Below, piece by piece: positions 24,934 to 37,100 of a stretch of 64,000 nucleotides of DNA. The stretch's first letter is position 1, and each line of letters starts with the position of its first letter. Source of the stretch: Uranotaenia lowii (lineage: Eukaryota; Arthropoda; Insecta; Diptera; Culicidae); the NCBI RefSeq assembly GCF_029784155.1, contig NC_073693.1:116969003-117033002 (forward strand). The letters run 5' to 3'. A program made the translations under genes and the position numbers. Under the pieces are notes generated by a model. That model saw nothing but the letters and a program-made list of their open reading frames with translations, did no database searches and was not told where the DNA came from.

Positions 24934-26935
24934 GAAGCAACCTGAGGTCGCGGCAGACTACGCGCAATCGGTCGAAGCAGCGCTGCCGGCAGAGGGCGAG
25001 CTTGACGAAGCCCCTCTCGAGGACTGTTGGGATACCATCAAGACAGCCATCAACAGTGCTGCGGAGAGCGTCATCGGTTATGTGGGGCGAACTCGACGGA
25101 ACGACTGGTTCGACGAGGAGTGTAGGAGGGTGATGGACGAAGAGAATGCTGCGCGGGCGGCAGTAGTGCAAAGAGTGTGGAAAATCACCGACAGCGGAAG
25201 AGACAGCGAGTCCGAATATTATAGGATAAAAAGCGCTGCCTGGAGGAGGAGCTCGAGGAGCTGGAGCAGAGGCATCGTTCCCAAGAAACACGAAAGTTCT
25301 ATCAGAAACTCAACGCATCTCGCAAAGGTTTCGTGCCGCAAGCCGAAATTTGCCGGGATAAGGACGGGGGCATCCTGACGGACAATCGTGAGGTGATCAA
25401 AAGGTGGAAGCAGCACTTCGATGAACACCTGAACGGCGCACATGCTGGAGATCAAGACGGTGGGGAAAGGTACATCGCCGGCGTAGCCAACGACGTAGAG
25501 GAGCCACTCCCATCGATGAGTGAAGTTAAGGAAGCCATTCGCCTGCTGAATAGAAACAAGTCGGCTGGGAAGGATGGCATCGCATGAACGCATGAACTCA
25601 TCTAAATGGACCCGGACAAGTTGGTCGATTGCCTACACCGGTTGATAGTCCGGATCTGAACATAGAACAGCTACCGGAGGAGTGGAAGGAGGGGGTAATT
25701 TGCCCCATCTACAAGAAGGGCGACAAATTGGACTGTGAGAACTACCGAGCGATCACTGTCCTCAATGCCACCTATAAAGTGTTGTCCCGAATCCTACTCC
25801 GCCACCTAACGCCACAAGCAAACAGATTCGTGGGAAATCATCAGGCCGGCTTCATGGAGGGACGGTCAACGACGGACCAGATATTCACATGACGGCAAAC
25901 CCTCCAAAAATGCCGTGAACACCAAGTCCCTACGCACCATCTATTCATCGACTTCAAAGCCGCATACGACACGATCGACCGTAACTAGCTATGGAAAATC
26001 ATGGACGAGAACGCCTTTTCCGGGAAGCTGATCAGACTGATCAAGGTGACGATGGATGGAACGCAGTGCTGTGTGCGGATTTCGGGAGGATTGTCGAGTT
26101 CATTCGAATCGCGCAGGGGGCTTCGACAAGGTGATGGTGTATCCTGCATGATGTCCAACGTGGCGCTAGAAGGTGTTATTCGTCGAGCGGTGGGCGAAAT
26201 GCGGGGCACGATTTTCAACAGATCCAGTTAACTTATCTGCTTTGCCGATGACATTGATATAGTCGGCAGATCATCTGCGGCGGTGGGAGACATCTTCCGC
26301 AAACTGAAACGCGAAGCAGGAAGGATTGGGTTGATGATTAATACGTCCAATACGAAGTACATGCTGGCCTACGGATCCGAGACCGACCGAACCCGCTTGT
26401 CCAGTAATAACAAGGTCACGGTCGATGGTGATGAGCTGGAGATAGTCGAAGACTTTGTCTATCTTGGCTCACTGGTGACCGCAGACAATGACACCAGCCG
26501 TGAGATCCGGAGGCGAATTATCAGCGGAAGTCGTGCCTTCTATGGACTCCACAAGCAACTGCGGTCGAGAAGACTTAGCCCTCGCACGAAGTGTAACCTA
26601 TATATGACGCTCATTAGACCGGTTGTTCTCTACGGGCACGAGACATGGATATTGCTCGAGGAGGACCTGCGTACACTCGGAGTATTCGAGCGACGAGTGT
26701 TAAAAACCATCTTTGGCGGCGTACAGGAGTACGGAGTGTGGAGGCGAAGGATGAACCACGAGCTCGCGCGACTCTACGGCGAACCAAGTATCCAGAAGGT
26801 GGTGAAGGCTGGCTGGATACGCTGGGTGGGACATGTTGCGAGAATGCCGGACGACTGTCCTGCAAAACAGGTGTTCGCTACGAATCCGGTAGGAACAAGA
26901 CGAGCGGGGACGCAATGTTCGTCAAGTTATATCGT
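24934..26935 (+). pseudogene. RTE-like non-LTR retrotransposon, endonuclease-linker and reverse transcriptase (decayed)
   Basis: The order of pieces is a linker region ('DEAPLEDCWDTIKTAIN' near 25000), 'NRNKSAGKDGI' (25550), 'EWKEGVICPIYKKGDKLDCENYR' in two overlapping parts (25680-25750), 'QAGFMEGRSTTDQI' (25840), 'HLFIDFKAAYDTID' with a catalytic aspartate (25940-25980), 'RRGLRQGD' (26117), 'CFADDIDIVG' (26240) and a long thumb/C-terminal region (26283-26954). The last part has 'VEDFVYLGSLVTADND' and 'LIRPVVLYGHETW'. Frameshifts near 25230 and 25600 and stops near 25586, 25892, 25988 and 26231 make it non-functional. RTE clade is my reading of the C-terminal motifs. The 5' endonuclease domain is mostly absent. 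Confidence 0.75.
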
Positions 26936-27051
26936 GAGACGGAATACTATGTAAATAAAAAAAATGTGTAAGATTTGGTCTAAGGCATAGAATGCAGCAT
27001 TTTGGTGTTTCCTGGCTGAGGTTTCTTTGCGCCCTGTAATGTGTTAATTTA

Positions 27052-27445
27052 AGGTTGCCAGATTGCCCGGTTTTATCCGGGTTTGACCAGATAATTAATA
27101 CTAAATTTGCCCGGATTCTGCTCGGATTTATGCACTTTATTTAGCAAATGAAACAAAAAATAACAACAGACACCTCCAAAACGAAATGTTTTGAGCAAGT
27201 TTTATAAAAATAATTATGAAAGGTTTTTTGGAAGCCTTACATACAGTTCAAAATCTATCGATGAGTTTTGATGAAAAAAAAATTATTTTATTTTTATTTC
27301 TTGATTTTTGTTGAGGAATTTTTGAGTTTTGAGAAAATTTGCCCGGATATTGCCCGGATTTATGGTCGACAACTTGAAATCGAAAGCCCGGATTTTGCCA
27401 GGTTTTGATATAAAAATTGCCCGGTTTGTCCGGCCCGGATACGTG
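27052..27445 (+). repeat. Dispersed 'CCCGG' repeat, copy 3
   Basis: It begins TTGCCAGATTGCCCGGTTTT followed by ATCCGGG and ends GCCCGGTTTGTCCGGCCCGG then ATACG. It matches 23488-23895 in order and orientation. It lies just downstream of the RTE-like relic. Confidence 0.65.
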
Positions 27446-29500
27446 CTGAAAAAATTGTGGAAACCTTACTATAGCATAAGATACTATTTCCAGAGTTATA
27501 ATTTTATTAAAAAAGAAAATCACTATAAATACCAGTAGACCCCTGATAACCTTTTTTTTTCGTCACTGGAGATCATTTTATTTGAAAACTTTTTTGATGT
27601 TCTGACTTAATTGATTTTAAATAAAGAATTAAGGATTACTTTTTGTTTTATCATACCAAGTATATTTTGCTTAAAAATTTATTTAATGCACCAAACGGCA
27701 AGAAAAAAAAACAAAAAGAAAATTCCTGGATCTGAATTCTTTCTTAAGATTTCGCGAAAGACGTTGAAAAATAGCACATATCATATGATGTTAAATACAC
27801 CGCTTTTAATCATATACACAAGTGGACAAGTCGTTCTGTTAACTTCAAAAACATTCACCATGATATGTCTGTTCCAAAATAAAACTAAAATTCTATTTCA
27901 GAGCATACAAAAGCAGGTACAGTTCCATCTTCCAACAATTTGAATCACATTTCTTCCTCCTAAATAATCATTCGATTGCAAATTGATCGCTCCCGAATCG
28001 AAACGGTTCAATTCTGGTTCCGGCATATCCCGGCAATTGCGAACCGGTAATTGATATATAAACGGGATTTAATGAGTGAGTCTCTGCTTTCGATGTCACG
28101 TTGCTGTAGTGGGTGGGTGGCTGGATGCCTGGCTGCATTTGCTTTTCTGTATCGCGAATTGTTTCTATTGTTTAACTTCCATAGCCTTGAGTGGGTGTTT
28201 TCGCTGCTGCAATTGGAATTCCGACGAACAATTTGCCCACCCCCATTTCGGCTTTCGCTTGCACCATTCACAAAGTCTGGAAAACGTGCGAGAAAAGCGG
28301 ATGAATCGTCGTCGTTGTCGTTGTTGTCGTTGGATTTCCACTCTACGGTGCGGCATTTCCCTTCATTAGGCCACAGACTGAGCTCAGCACATATTACGTG
28401 TACTAGACCTATGACAGTAGAGTAGATTCATGTTTGTAGCGAACGAGAATTACGGTACTTGCACAGCACATCCTGGCAAAATGCGACACTCCAATAGCAA
28501 AACTACAAATAAACGTATCTGCCACTAACGCTGATTTTATTGTGAATTAATTTATTCGCTAAACAAGACCGCTGGAAAGAGCGTTTTGTTAGGGTGAACT
28601 TGAACCATAAGTGGTGTAGGAGACTTAGAATCTGTTTTAATGGGAGGAGAAGAAAATCTTGAACAAATAAGTTGGATTGAGAAGCTGCTGAATGTGTTGT
28701 TTCTATAATCATTGGGGAAGGCAATTTATCAATTAAAGCAAAACTAAATCTGCTAGGGACAAACACATATTTAAAGCATCTAAGTGGAACCAACAATTTT
28801 AACAAATTTAAATTTTTCATTAAAAATTTCCTGTTAAGATTAAATATTTTTCGAGACAGCAGACATTTCAGCATCAATATAATTTTATGTTTTTTGTTTT
28901 TCACATTCTAAGGGTTTTGAGAAATAAAACAAAAAATCACATGTTTTCAAGATGTACTAAACTTTAGAGCTAATTTACATTTGACCGGTTACCTTAAATC
29001 CAAATATGCTAATGTTTTTTCTATCAGCTTTTGTTTTTAAAATAAATTTTAAAATAGGAAAAATCATATGAAAAAATTTGGCACGTTTTTGAGAAGCATT
29101 AATAAAAAAAAATAAAAAAAAAAGTTTTCAATAATTATCAACTTTTCCTTTCCTCCTTGGGCCTCATTTAGGAGAAAGTTAGATTTATTACAAAATTGCC
29201 TTGTATTGAAGCTAGTGGACATCAAATTTGTATTATATGTTTATGAAATTTTCGCATCATGGATCCGCCTGTTAGCTCTTTATGTACATCAAAATTAAAT
29301 AAAAAACTAGGATGGTCGGTTTTACCGGTTTCTTTTTTTAAATCCGGTATTTCTGTATTTGTAATTGACAAATCCGATAAAACCGGTGTTTTTCAAAGAA
29401 TATCGAATTCATGAAATTTTCAACCAAAATGATAGTTTTGAATAAGGAACATTATTCAAGATATTTTATTGACTTAAGATTTATGGTGCATTTTTGTATT
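27446..29500. other. Non-coding stretch with a GC-richer block at about 28000-28430
   Basis: No domain recognised. The block 28000-28430 is less AT-rich than its surroundings, has overlapping open frames on both strands and a GTCGTCGTTGTCGTTG microsatellite near 28305-28330. It could be unique host DNA such as a UTR or regulatory segment, but nothing proves it. Confidence 0.4.
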
Positions 29501-29529
29501 ATTTTTATATCTAGCTAAATTAAATTGAA

Positions 29530-29935
29530 TTTCTTAAAAGCTTTGTTTTGATTGAAAACTCATTCATTTTTTTGCAGAATTTTCGAGCAACGTTTAAATG
29601 AGTAAATTTAAACTTTTAGGTTTGTATGGAAAAATTTAATATTTTGTACTGAAAAATCAACATCATTTTTGTTTCTTTTGTGGAACCGAGCCTTCTTATG
29701 ATTTTTGTGTCAATTTATAAGTTTTCGAAAGAAAATTTAACATTGAATAACTTTGTCGAAGGCCGTAACTTCGTATCTAATTAGACAAAAAAAGTTATTA
29801 GCTGTTCACCAGGGACATGTCTTTTTACATTGAAAAACAATAAATGCAATTGACATCACTGCTGGGTGCCTAGGGATATATTGCACAGGCCCGTGCGAAG
29901 GGCCCATTCATGGGGGGGGGGGGGGGTTTCGAAAT
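29530..29935 (+). repeat. Left arm of long inverted repeat
   Basis: It starts near GCTTTGTTTTGATTGAAAAC and runs to the G-run at 29912-29927. It pairs with 32905-33335 in reverse orientation with visible divergence. Confidence 0.6.
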
Positions 29936-30136
29936 TTAAATTAAGCTAAAAATAATAACAACTCCTAAGATAAACAATAAAAAGGAAAAGGATTTCTAAC
30001 ATCGTTTCTCACTCATAAATACCATCCTCACTCATGATTACCACACTAACTGGACTCACAAAAAAAAAACAAATTTCAAAAATCATATCACAATGGAAGT
30101 TTAAAACTTCCGGTAAGTCTTTGTTAATTTGTTTAA

Positions 30137-30880
30137 GGGGGGGGGGGTAGGGTCTAACGGGTAAAAAAAACACCATTTTCACGATTTTTTTCTAGAGCTA
30201 TCGTTCAAACAAATGTATTCAAATTTTTTGCATTATACAAAGCATTGTTAAAAGAACATTTTGTAATTTTTTCGTAGAAAAATATTGAAAAATGAGCCGG
30301 TGACGGAGCACTTTCGAGGATGAAGTTTTAGAAAACAGGATTTGCGGTGGACACTGTATCTCAGCACAGAATCATCCGAAGTCAAAAAAACAGAGCAAAA
30401 TATTTTTAATAGATGTTTTTCTGGACCCCAACGTTTTTATTTAACCTCAAAATTTTTTTATGAAATTTTTGTGACTGTTTGAAGTAAAAACTACGATTTT
30501 TCACGAAAAAATCCGCCATTTTTTATATGTAAAATCTCCCCAAAGTAAACAAACAAAAAAAGAAAAACGTTGGGGTCTGGTATTTTATGTGTAGAAAATA
30601 TGTTCCAAATTTGAAAAGAATCGGACAAGTAGTTTTCAAATGACGATGTCCACGGACTTTGAAAATGTGCTTTCGAGAAAAATGCGTTTGAAGTTTCTGC
30701 TCTTGCTTTCTTGCAGTATTAGATAGGAGGACATAAAGACCTATAATTTCTACAGTTTTGCTACAATTGACTTGAAAATTTTACACAACATTCTTGAAAT
30801 GTTTTACAATAAGAAAATAAAAAAATAAAAAAATCGATTTTTTGAAAGTGTTAGACCCAAACCCCCCCCCCCCCCCCCCC
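30137..30880 (-). mobile_element. TTAA-flanked MITE with oligo-G/oligo-C ends, copy 2 (reverse)
   Basis: 744 bp between TTAA sites 30133-30136 and 30881-30884. It is the reverse complement of 15716-16448 with small differences. One end has AAACCCCC in place of TACCCCC and a longer C-run of about 19. The paired copies define the family and its TTAA target. Confidence 0.8.
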
Positions 30881-32904
30881 TTAAATTGATGTTATTTATT
30901 CTGTACTAGAAATGTGTTTCAAATGAATTAGTTAATGAAAAGTTAATTTTAAAAAATCGAAATTGGAAAATAATAGTAATTGTTAATTTTTATTCATCTA
31001 AATTTAAATTCTCCTCTTCATTTTCAACTTAAGGTTTGATCGAAAAAATCCGCTGTAGTATTTTGAATTTGAACAAAATCTATTTAATCGCAATTGTTAA
31101 CTTTCGATAACTGAAAAAAATCAATTTTGAACTTTGAAGAATTTATTCAATGGTTGATGGTTAAATTTATTTTGATAAAAAGAAAAACATATTTACTAGT
31201 ATTTGAAAATTGCCAGTGATAGAAGTAAGAGATAAAACCTTTTAATAAAAAAAAATCTCCAATTGTCAAAACAAACGGCTTAAAAAGTCAATTTTTAAAG
31301 TTCAAAATAATAACTTCATGTTCAATTATACTGACAAGGAAATGTTGGGAAATGGGTAATTTCATGAGTAATTGAAAACTGATAAAAAATTAATAATAAA
31401 GAGTTCCAAGTTGTGTTGTAAATATCGAAAGAACAAAGAAAATAGTTAGTTAATATTTCGCATTAAAATTAAGCTTTAAGTTGCTGCTTCGAATCTTTTT
31501 TAAACTATTTAAGATTTTTTTCAAAAATCGTAATCGATTCATAGAACACGATTTTATATAAAAAAAAAATATGAAAAGTTTTAAACTTTTCAATCGCAGG
31601 TTTAAAAGTTTAAAATTGCAAGCTCCAAGTATTTTGTCACTTTTGATTAAAATATTGGATCCTGAAAAGAAGGTTATGTTTTAATCTTCTTAATATAAAA
31701 TTCGGCAAGTAATTAAAGAATTGACGAAAAACTGTACTTTAAAATTCGGTAAATTTATTTGAAAATTTAAACAAATTTGAAAAAGAAAAATATAAGTGTT
31801 TTAAAACGTTTCAGAATGTTTTTCTTTAATAAACACGTTTCAGCAAAAGTTTTTACATAACTTATTTGACTCAAGGCATCAACATCTTGGTGCTTTTTTT
31901 AATGATTGATTTGGTAGATTTTAGCGCCTTGAACTCGAGTTATTTATTAAATTTGGTCGAAAACTTTTAGTTTTGTGATAAGCAGTTTTAAAATGCATCA
32001 GTTTGAAGTAAAATCAAACATTGATTACTGATTAACTAACAAACCTGCTTAAATGAAAACATCTGGCTCTGATCCTGTTTTTCATACTTCATCAAATTAT
32101 AGAAAATTAAAGATAACATCACAAGTATTTTTGACATTACTGCTGAAAGTGTAAAAAAACTTGTTTTAATTTATTATATTTGTCGAGAGATTACATGTAT
32201 GCTTAAAAAATATCTGAAATTCAGTTTAGTATAAAACTTCTCAAAAATTTGATAAATGAGCAAAAGTAAAAAAAATATAAAACTTCCACAACTTTTTCAC
32301 AGAAATCAAAATAACTTGATGTCTTGAGAAAAGTTGATAATACATTTAAAACTTTTAATTTAAAATGATATTTTTTTTATTTGAGTTTTTGTAAAAAGAA
32401 AGTGCAGAAATTTCTCGAATACTTTTTAATTATTTTCAAAAGCCATTCAATAACAAAAGCTGATAGAAATATTGCATATTTATATTCAGGGTACCCAAAT
32501 AAGTCGAAATTACGTTTAACATCCATTGCACCTCAGAAAAATGGAAATTAAATTTAGTCTGGAATTGGTTTCTTGAAGAATATTTCATATAAAAAAATAG
32601 TTCGTCCCAAACTCTGTTTTTTTTAGTAACAATTCCTCATAAAAACCCATTCTGAAGAGGTAGGGTTATTGTATGTCAAGTTCCTAGTTCCTGTGCAAAA
32701 TATTAATTGAATTGCAATTTAGAATCAAAGTTAGTTTCAATTCGTAAATGTCCAATAGTGACGTAGATCGAAATGTGCCAAGGGTGATTTAAGTACGAAT
32801 TCCGCCGGAGGCGAAAAAAATTTCTGACTTACTTGCTAGCACTTATTTTCAAATCAAGTAAGATCAAGTAATTTTCCGTTACTACGGTGGAAATTTTACT
32901 TGGA

Positions 32905-33335
32905 AAAAATCTTCATGGGGGGGGGGGGGTTAAACCCCTAAAACCTCCCCCGTTCGCACGGCCTTGATATTGCATGACAACTTTACATGCAATACTTCGT
33001 TAAGCAACCAGCAGTGAAGTCAATTGAATTTATTGCTTTTCAATGACAAAGGGAAAATACATATCCATGTTAAACAGCTTATTTTTTTACCTAATTAGAA
33101 ACGAAGTTGCGGTCTTTAACTAAGTTGTTCAGTAGAAAATTTCCATAAAAAATTATAAATTGGTAGGTGCAAAAACCATGAGTGGACTCGGTTCCGCAGA
33201 AGAACAATAACTGATGTTGATTTTTAAGCACAAAGTATTCAATTTTTCCATACAAACCTTAAAATTCAAATTTACTCAAGTAAAGGTTACTTAAAAATTA
33301 TGCAAATAATCATAGATGAGTTTTCAACCAAAACG
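32905..33335 (-). repeat. Right arm of long inverted repeat
   Basis: Reverse-complement partner of 29530-29935. The inner end has a G-run then TTAAACCCCTAAAACC, a near palindrome also seen at 22515-22560. Confidence 0.6.
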
Positions 33336-33952
33336 AAGCGTTTTAGACGTTAGGGTTTGATACATTCGAAAATGGCTTCAAATTGACTCAGTCCAACCAT
33401 TTAGTGATGCAGCTCACCACATACATAATAGCTGGTGTATCGTCAAGAAAAAGATCATGGTCACAACTTAATGAAACTCTACGACACTTGGAATTAATAA
33501 TTAATTTGCGAAAAAGTTTGGAAAACAATTTTATTCGGAACTCACTTTGAATTCTGAAGCTAAGGCCAGTGTGTTCGACGGTGGGTAGAAAGGAGATGAA
33601 GAATCGAAAAATGTTCTATCAAACTGATTTTCCATGACAGCAGGTTAAATTACAGTCGAAGAGATGGATTCTAAAAATCACTTTGAATTTTTTATACAAA
33701 TTCAAAAATCTTGTACGTTGCTGCTATTTTATATGGTTAAATAATCGCTTGCCCTCAAGTGGCAGTAATGTCCTTGTTTCGTCTAGGTTTAGAATATAGA
33801 AACTAATATGTTTGGATGGGAATCTGTTGGATTTTTCATTAGTGTGCAATCAATATTCAATTTCTTATACATAGAATAAAAAAATGTTATAAAATTTAAA
33901 TTATTCATGTTGTTTTCAAAATAAATTTCGCTTATACGAAAAGAGTTTTGAA
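33336..33952. other. AT-rich non-coding stretch up to the BEL/Pao insertion
   Basis: Nothing recognised. It ends in the CTATG target duplication (33953-33957). Confidence 0.5.
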
Positions 33953-33957
33953 CTATG

Positions 33958-34139
33958 TGTTCGGATCAAGGCAGTTAATAAGCAACACTTATTTTGATAG
34001 CAAGTTGCTTCAAAGCTAAAATTTCACAGATTTTTCATAATGACATTCCGCTTTTGCTACATTCTAAACAACTATGTAAATACGAGAGCCTGGGACTCAT
34101 ATCTCATTTTCATCCAGCTTACGAGGGGCTTCGCCAACA
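33958..34139 (-). repeat. BEL/Pao 3' LTR (short form)
   Basis: 182 bp matching both ends of the other LTR but lacking 462 bp of its middle. The join GCTAAAATTTCACAGA sits where the long LTR has AAAATTT at one edge and CCAATTTCACAG at the other. A shared AATTT suggests deletion through short homology. Confidence 0.9.
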
Positions 34140-37100
34140 TTCCCCCCTTCGTGATGTTCCGGGATCGTCGATGCCTTGTCTTCCCTGGAATCCTTGATAT
34201 CCAATCGCGCCAACCTGACTGCTGAATATAAACCTACGCCATTGGGCGTCCTGACATACGCCCGACGAACTTCTCCATCAGATGCTGGTATTACTTCCAG
34301 TACACGCCCTCGAATCCACCCGTTCCGCTTTTTTTCGTCCACGATAATTACAACATCGCCTGGCTGCAAGGGCTTTGTTGCTTCGAACCATTTCGAACGT
34401 CTCGTTAGTGTAGGTAGATATTCTTTAATCCACCTCGTCCAAAAAATATCTACAAGTCGTCGAGTCAATTCCCAACTATCCCGTAGTACGCTACCGCTCA
34501 GTAAAGTTTCGCTCATTGGTTGTGTTACTGCCTGATCTCCAATCACCAAAAAATGATTTGGCGTTAGCGCTTCCATTTCCGCCGAGTCAAGTGGCACGTA
34601 TGTAAGAGGGCGGGAATTCACGATCGCTTCAGCTTCCAACACTAACGTTTCGAGAACTTCGTCGCATGGATTTTGTGCATGATTTGCCACTGCTTCCATC
34701 GCAATTTTGATTGAACGTACCATGCGCTCCCAAGCGCCTCCCATGTGGGGGGTTGCAGGTGGATTTAGGTACCACTGTGTAGATGCATTAGTTAAGGTAA
34801 TGGCACACTTCTCGTGAATTGGTTGTAACTGCTCCAATAATATATTTCTCGCGCCTTTGAAATTTGTCACTTGATCCGAGTAAATCGTACTTGGTGGCCC
34901 TCTTCGAGCGATAAACCTACGGATTGCTAGAATGCAGGAATTAGTAGTTAGAGAGTGGACTACCTCTACATGAACTGCCCGAATAGTCAGGCAGGTGAAT
35001 AGGGCCACCCAGCGTTTCACCAAACTGCGCCTTTGCTTGACCTGCAACGGGCCGAAGTAGTCGATACCAGTATGTGTAAATGGTTTTATATTCGGTGTTA
35101 GACGCACAACTGGCAGGACGGCCATTTTCGGGGGATGTGGAACTGCTTTCCGCAATTTACAAAGGGGACATTCTTTAACAACTTTCTCAATCACAACTCC
35201 CAGATTTGGAATGTGGAATTTCTGGCGCATTTCGTTGCAAACGGTTTCATTATTCGCGTGGACAAAACGTTTGTGATATTTCTCAACAAGGAGATTTGTA
35301 AACGGGTGATTTCTAGGCAAAATAATAGGGAACTTTGAATGGAAGGGTACACTTGGTGCCGATCTGATTCTACTGTCAATACGCATCACGTTCGCTTCAT
35401 CAAGAAAAGGGGATAGTTGGTATAATGGACTGGACTTGCCTATTGTGGTTTTTAATTCCGACTCGTTGTTTTTCTGCAGAATTCCCATCTCTTCAGGATA
35501 AACTTCTGTCTGTACTTGATGAAAAATTAAATTCTCGGCAGCCTGAAATTCCTCAGCCGTGATTGGTCCACAAACCTTCTGCTTCCGGAACGCCTTGGTA
35601 GCTCTTAAAACACAGACTATAGACCGCAATAGACGATCTAATGTCGAAAAATGAGAAATATCTATTGTTGTATCTACTACTTGCCCGTGATAACAGAATA
35701 CCGCTCGGAGATCTGTGTCAGTTTGTTGTGCATCCTTGGGATCAATCGGCCAATCATCCTCTGATTGACGTAGAAATTCCGGACCGGTGTACCATCTGGA
35801 ATCTGGGGTGAAAATTGGACCGTTTCCCCACTTTGTCGCTTCATCTGCCACATTCAACTTGGTCGGAATGTGCCGCCATTCATCAATAGAAGTAGTAGTC
35901 AGTATTTCGCCAACTCTATAGCCCACGAATTGATGATACCTCCTGCTGTCCGAACGCAACCAAGCCAGCACAGTCTGGGAATCTGTCCAAAGGTACCGTC
36001 TTTTAATTGGAAGATCGATTGCTGCAATAATACTGCTGAGAAGCCGTGTTCCAATTAACGCCGCTTGTAGTTCGAGACGGGGGATTGAAATTGGACGCAA
36101 AGGAGCAACTTTGGTTTTAGCCGCGACAAATGCACTGAGGGGAACATCATTCACTTCTGCTCTTAGATAGGCGACGCAAGCATACGCTGCCTCGCTTGCG
36201 TCCACGAAAATGTGGATTTGTATGTTTTTCAATTCGCTACTTAAAACGCCTTTAAAATAGCATCGAGGAACTTCGACCCGGTCTACTTGTTTCAGCATAT
36301 TGCTCCAACGAATCCAGTGATCAAACAGTTCTGCGGGAATCAACTCGTCCCAGCCAGAACCGTACTTCCACACCTCCTGCATTAGTATCTTGCCATGTAT
36401 GATAAAATGTGCCACTAGCCCCAAAGGATCAAAAAGACTCATTATGGTTTTCAGGACTTGGCGCTTTGTTGGCCTTTTTTGTTCCTTGAGTAAGTCCGCG
36501 ACATTTTGATGAAGGCTCGTATCGAAGGTAAAAACATCCTGACCAGGACGCCACGTCATGCCTAAAACTCTCTCAGGTTTCTCGGGTTCGGCCAGTCCTG
36601 GCTCTAGGCTCAGGGATTTCATCTCCGGACAGCTTGTCACTCCTAACTCTCTCATCACTTCTGAGGAATTCGATATGAAGTTACGTAACTCGAATCCAGC
36701 CATTGCATGAACCGTTTTGACGTCGTTGGCTAATTTCACTGCTTCCGCCACCGAATCCACACTTTTCATGTAATCGTCCATGTAGTGGTCATAAACGATT
36801 GCATGAGCAGCCTCGGGAAATTCTTTTGAGTGTTCCATTGCGTTATAATTCTTAATAAACTGTGCTATGCACGGTGAGCACGAAGCACCAAAAACTGCCA
36901 CGTCCATGACGTAAATTTGAATTGGATCCTCAATAGTTTTACGGTAAATAAATCTCTGCGCCTGGCGATCTTCTGCCCTTATCTTAATTTGGTGGAACAT
37001 TTCTTTGATGTCTCCACAAACAGCGACATTCCTCTGCCGAAAACGAAGCAATATTGCCGGAAGAGAAACTAACAAGTCGGGTCCCGGAAGCAATAAATCA

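Larger units (their letters stand above)
29530..33335. mobile_element. Long inverted-repeat (foldback-like) element or inverted pair, about 3.8 kb
   Basis: The left arm (about 29530-29935) and right arm (about 32905-33335) are diverged reverse complements. Shared blocks include GGTTTGTATGGAAAAATT, AAAATCAACATCA, GTGGAACCGAG against GCGGAACCGAG, and an inner G-run next to CATG. The roughly 3-kb interior is AT-rich and non-coding and contains the TTAA-flanked MITE at 30137-30880. Either a large foldback element or two copies of one repeat in opposite orientation would explain this. Confidence 0.55.

Noticed and set aside
25219..25593. Antisense frames over the RTE-like relic (also 24917-25291 and 26614-26915)
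   Set aside because: They mirror the GC-rich sense coding sequence. RT motifs are on the plus strand.
28008..28425. Overlapping frames in the GC-richer block at 28.0-28.4 kb
   Set aside because: Several frames on both strands are open at once, driven by composition and a GTC/GTT microsatellite. No domain is visible.
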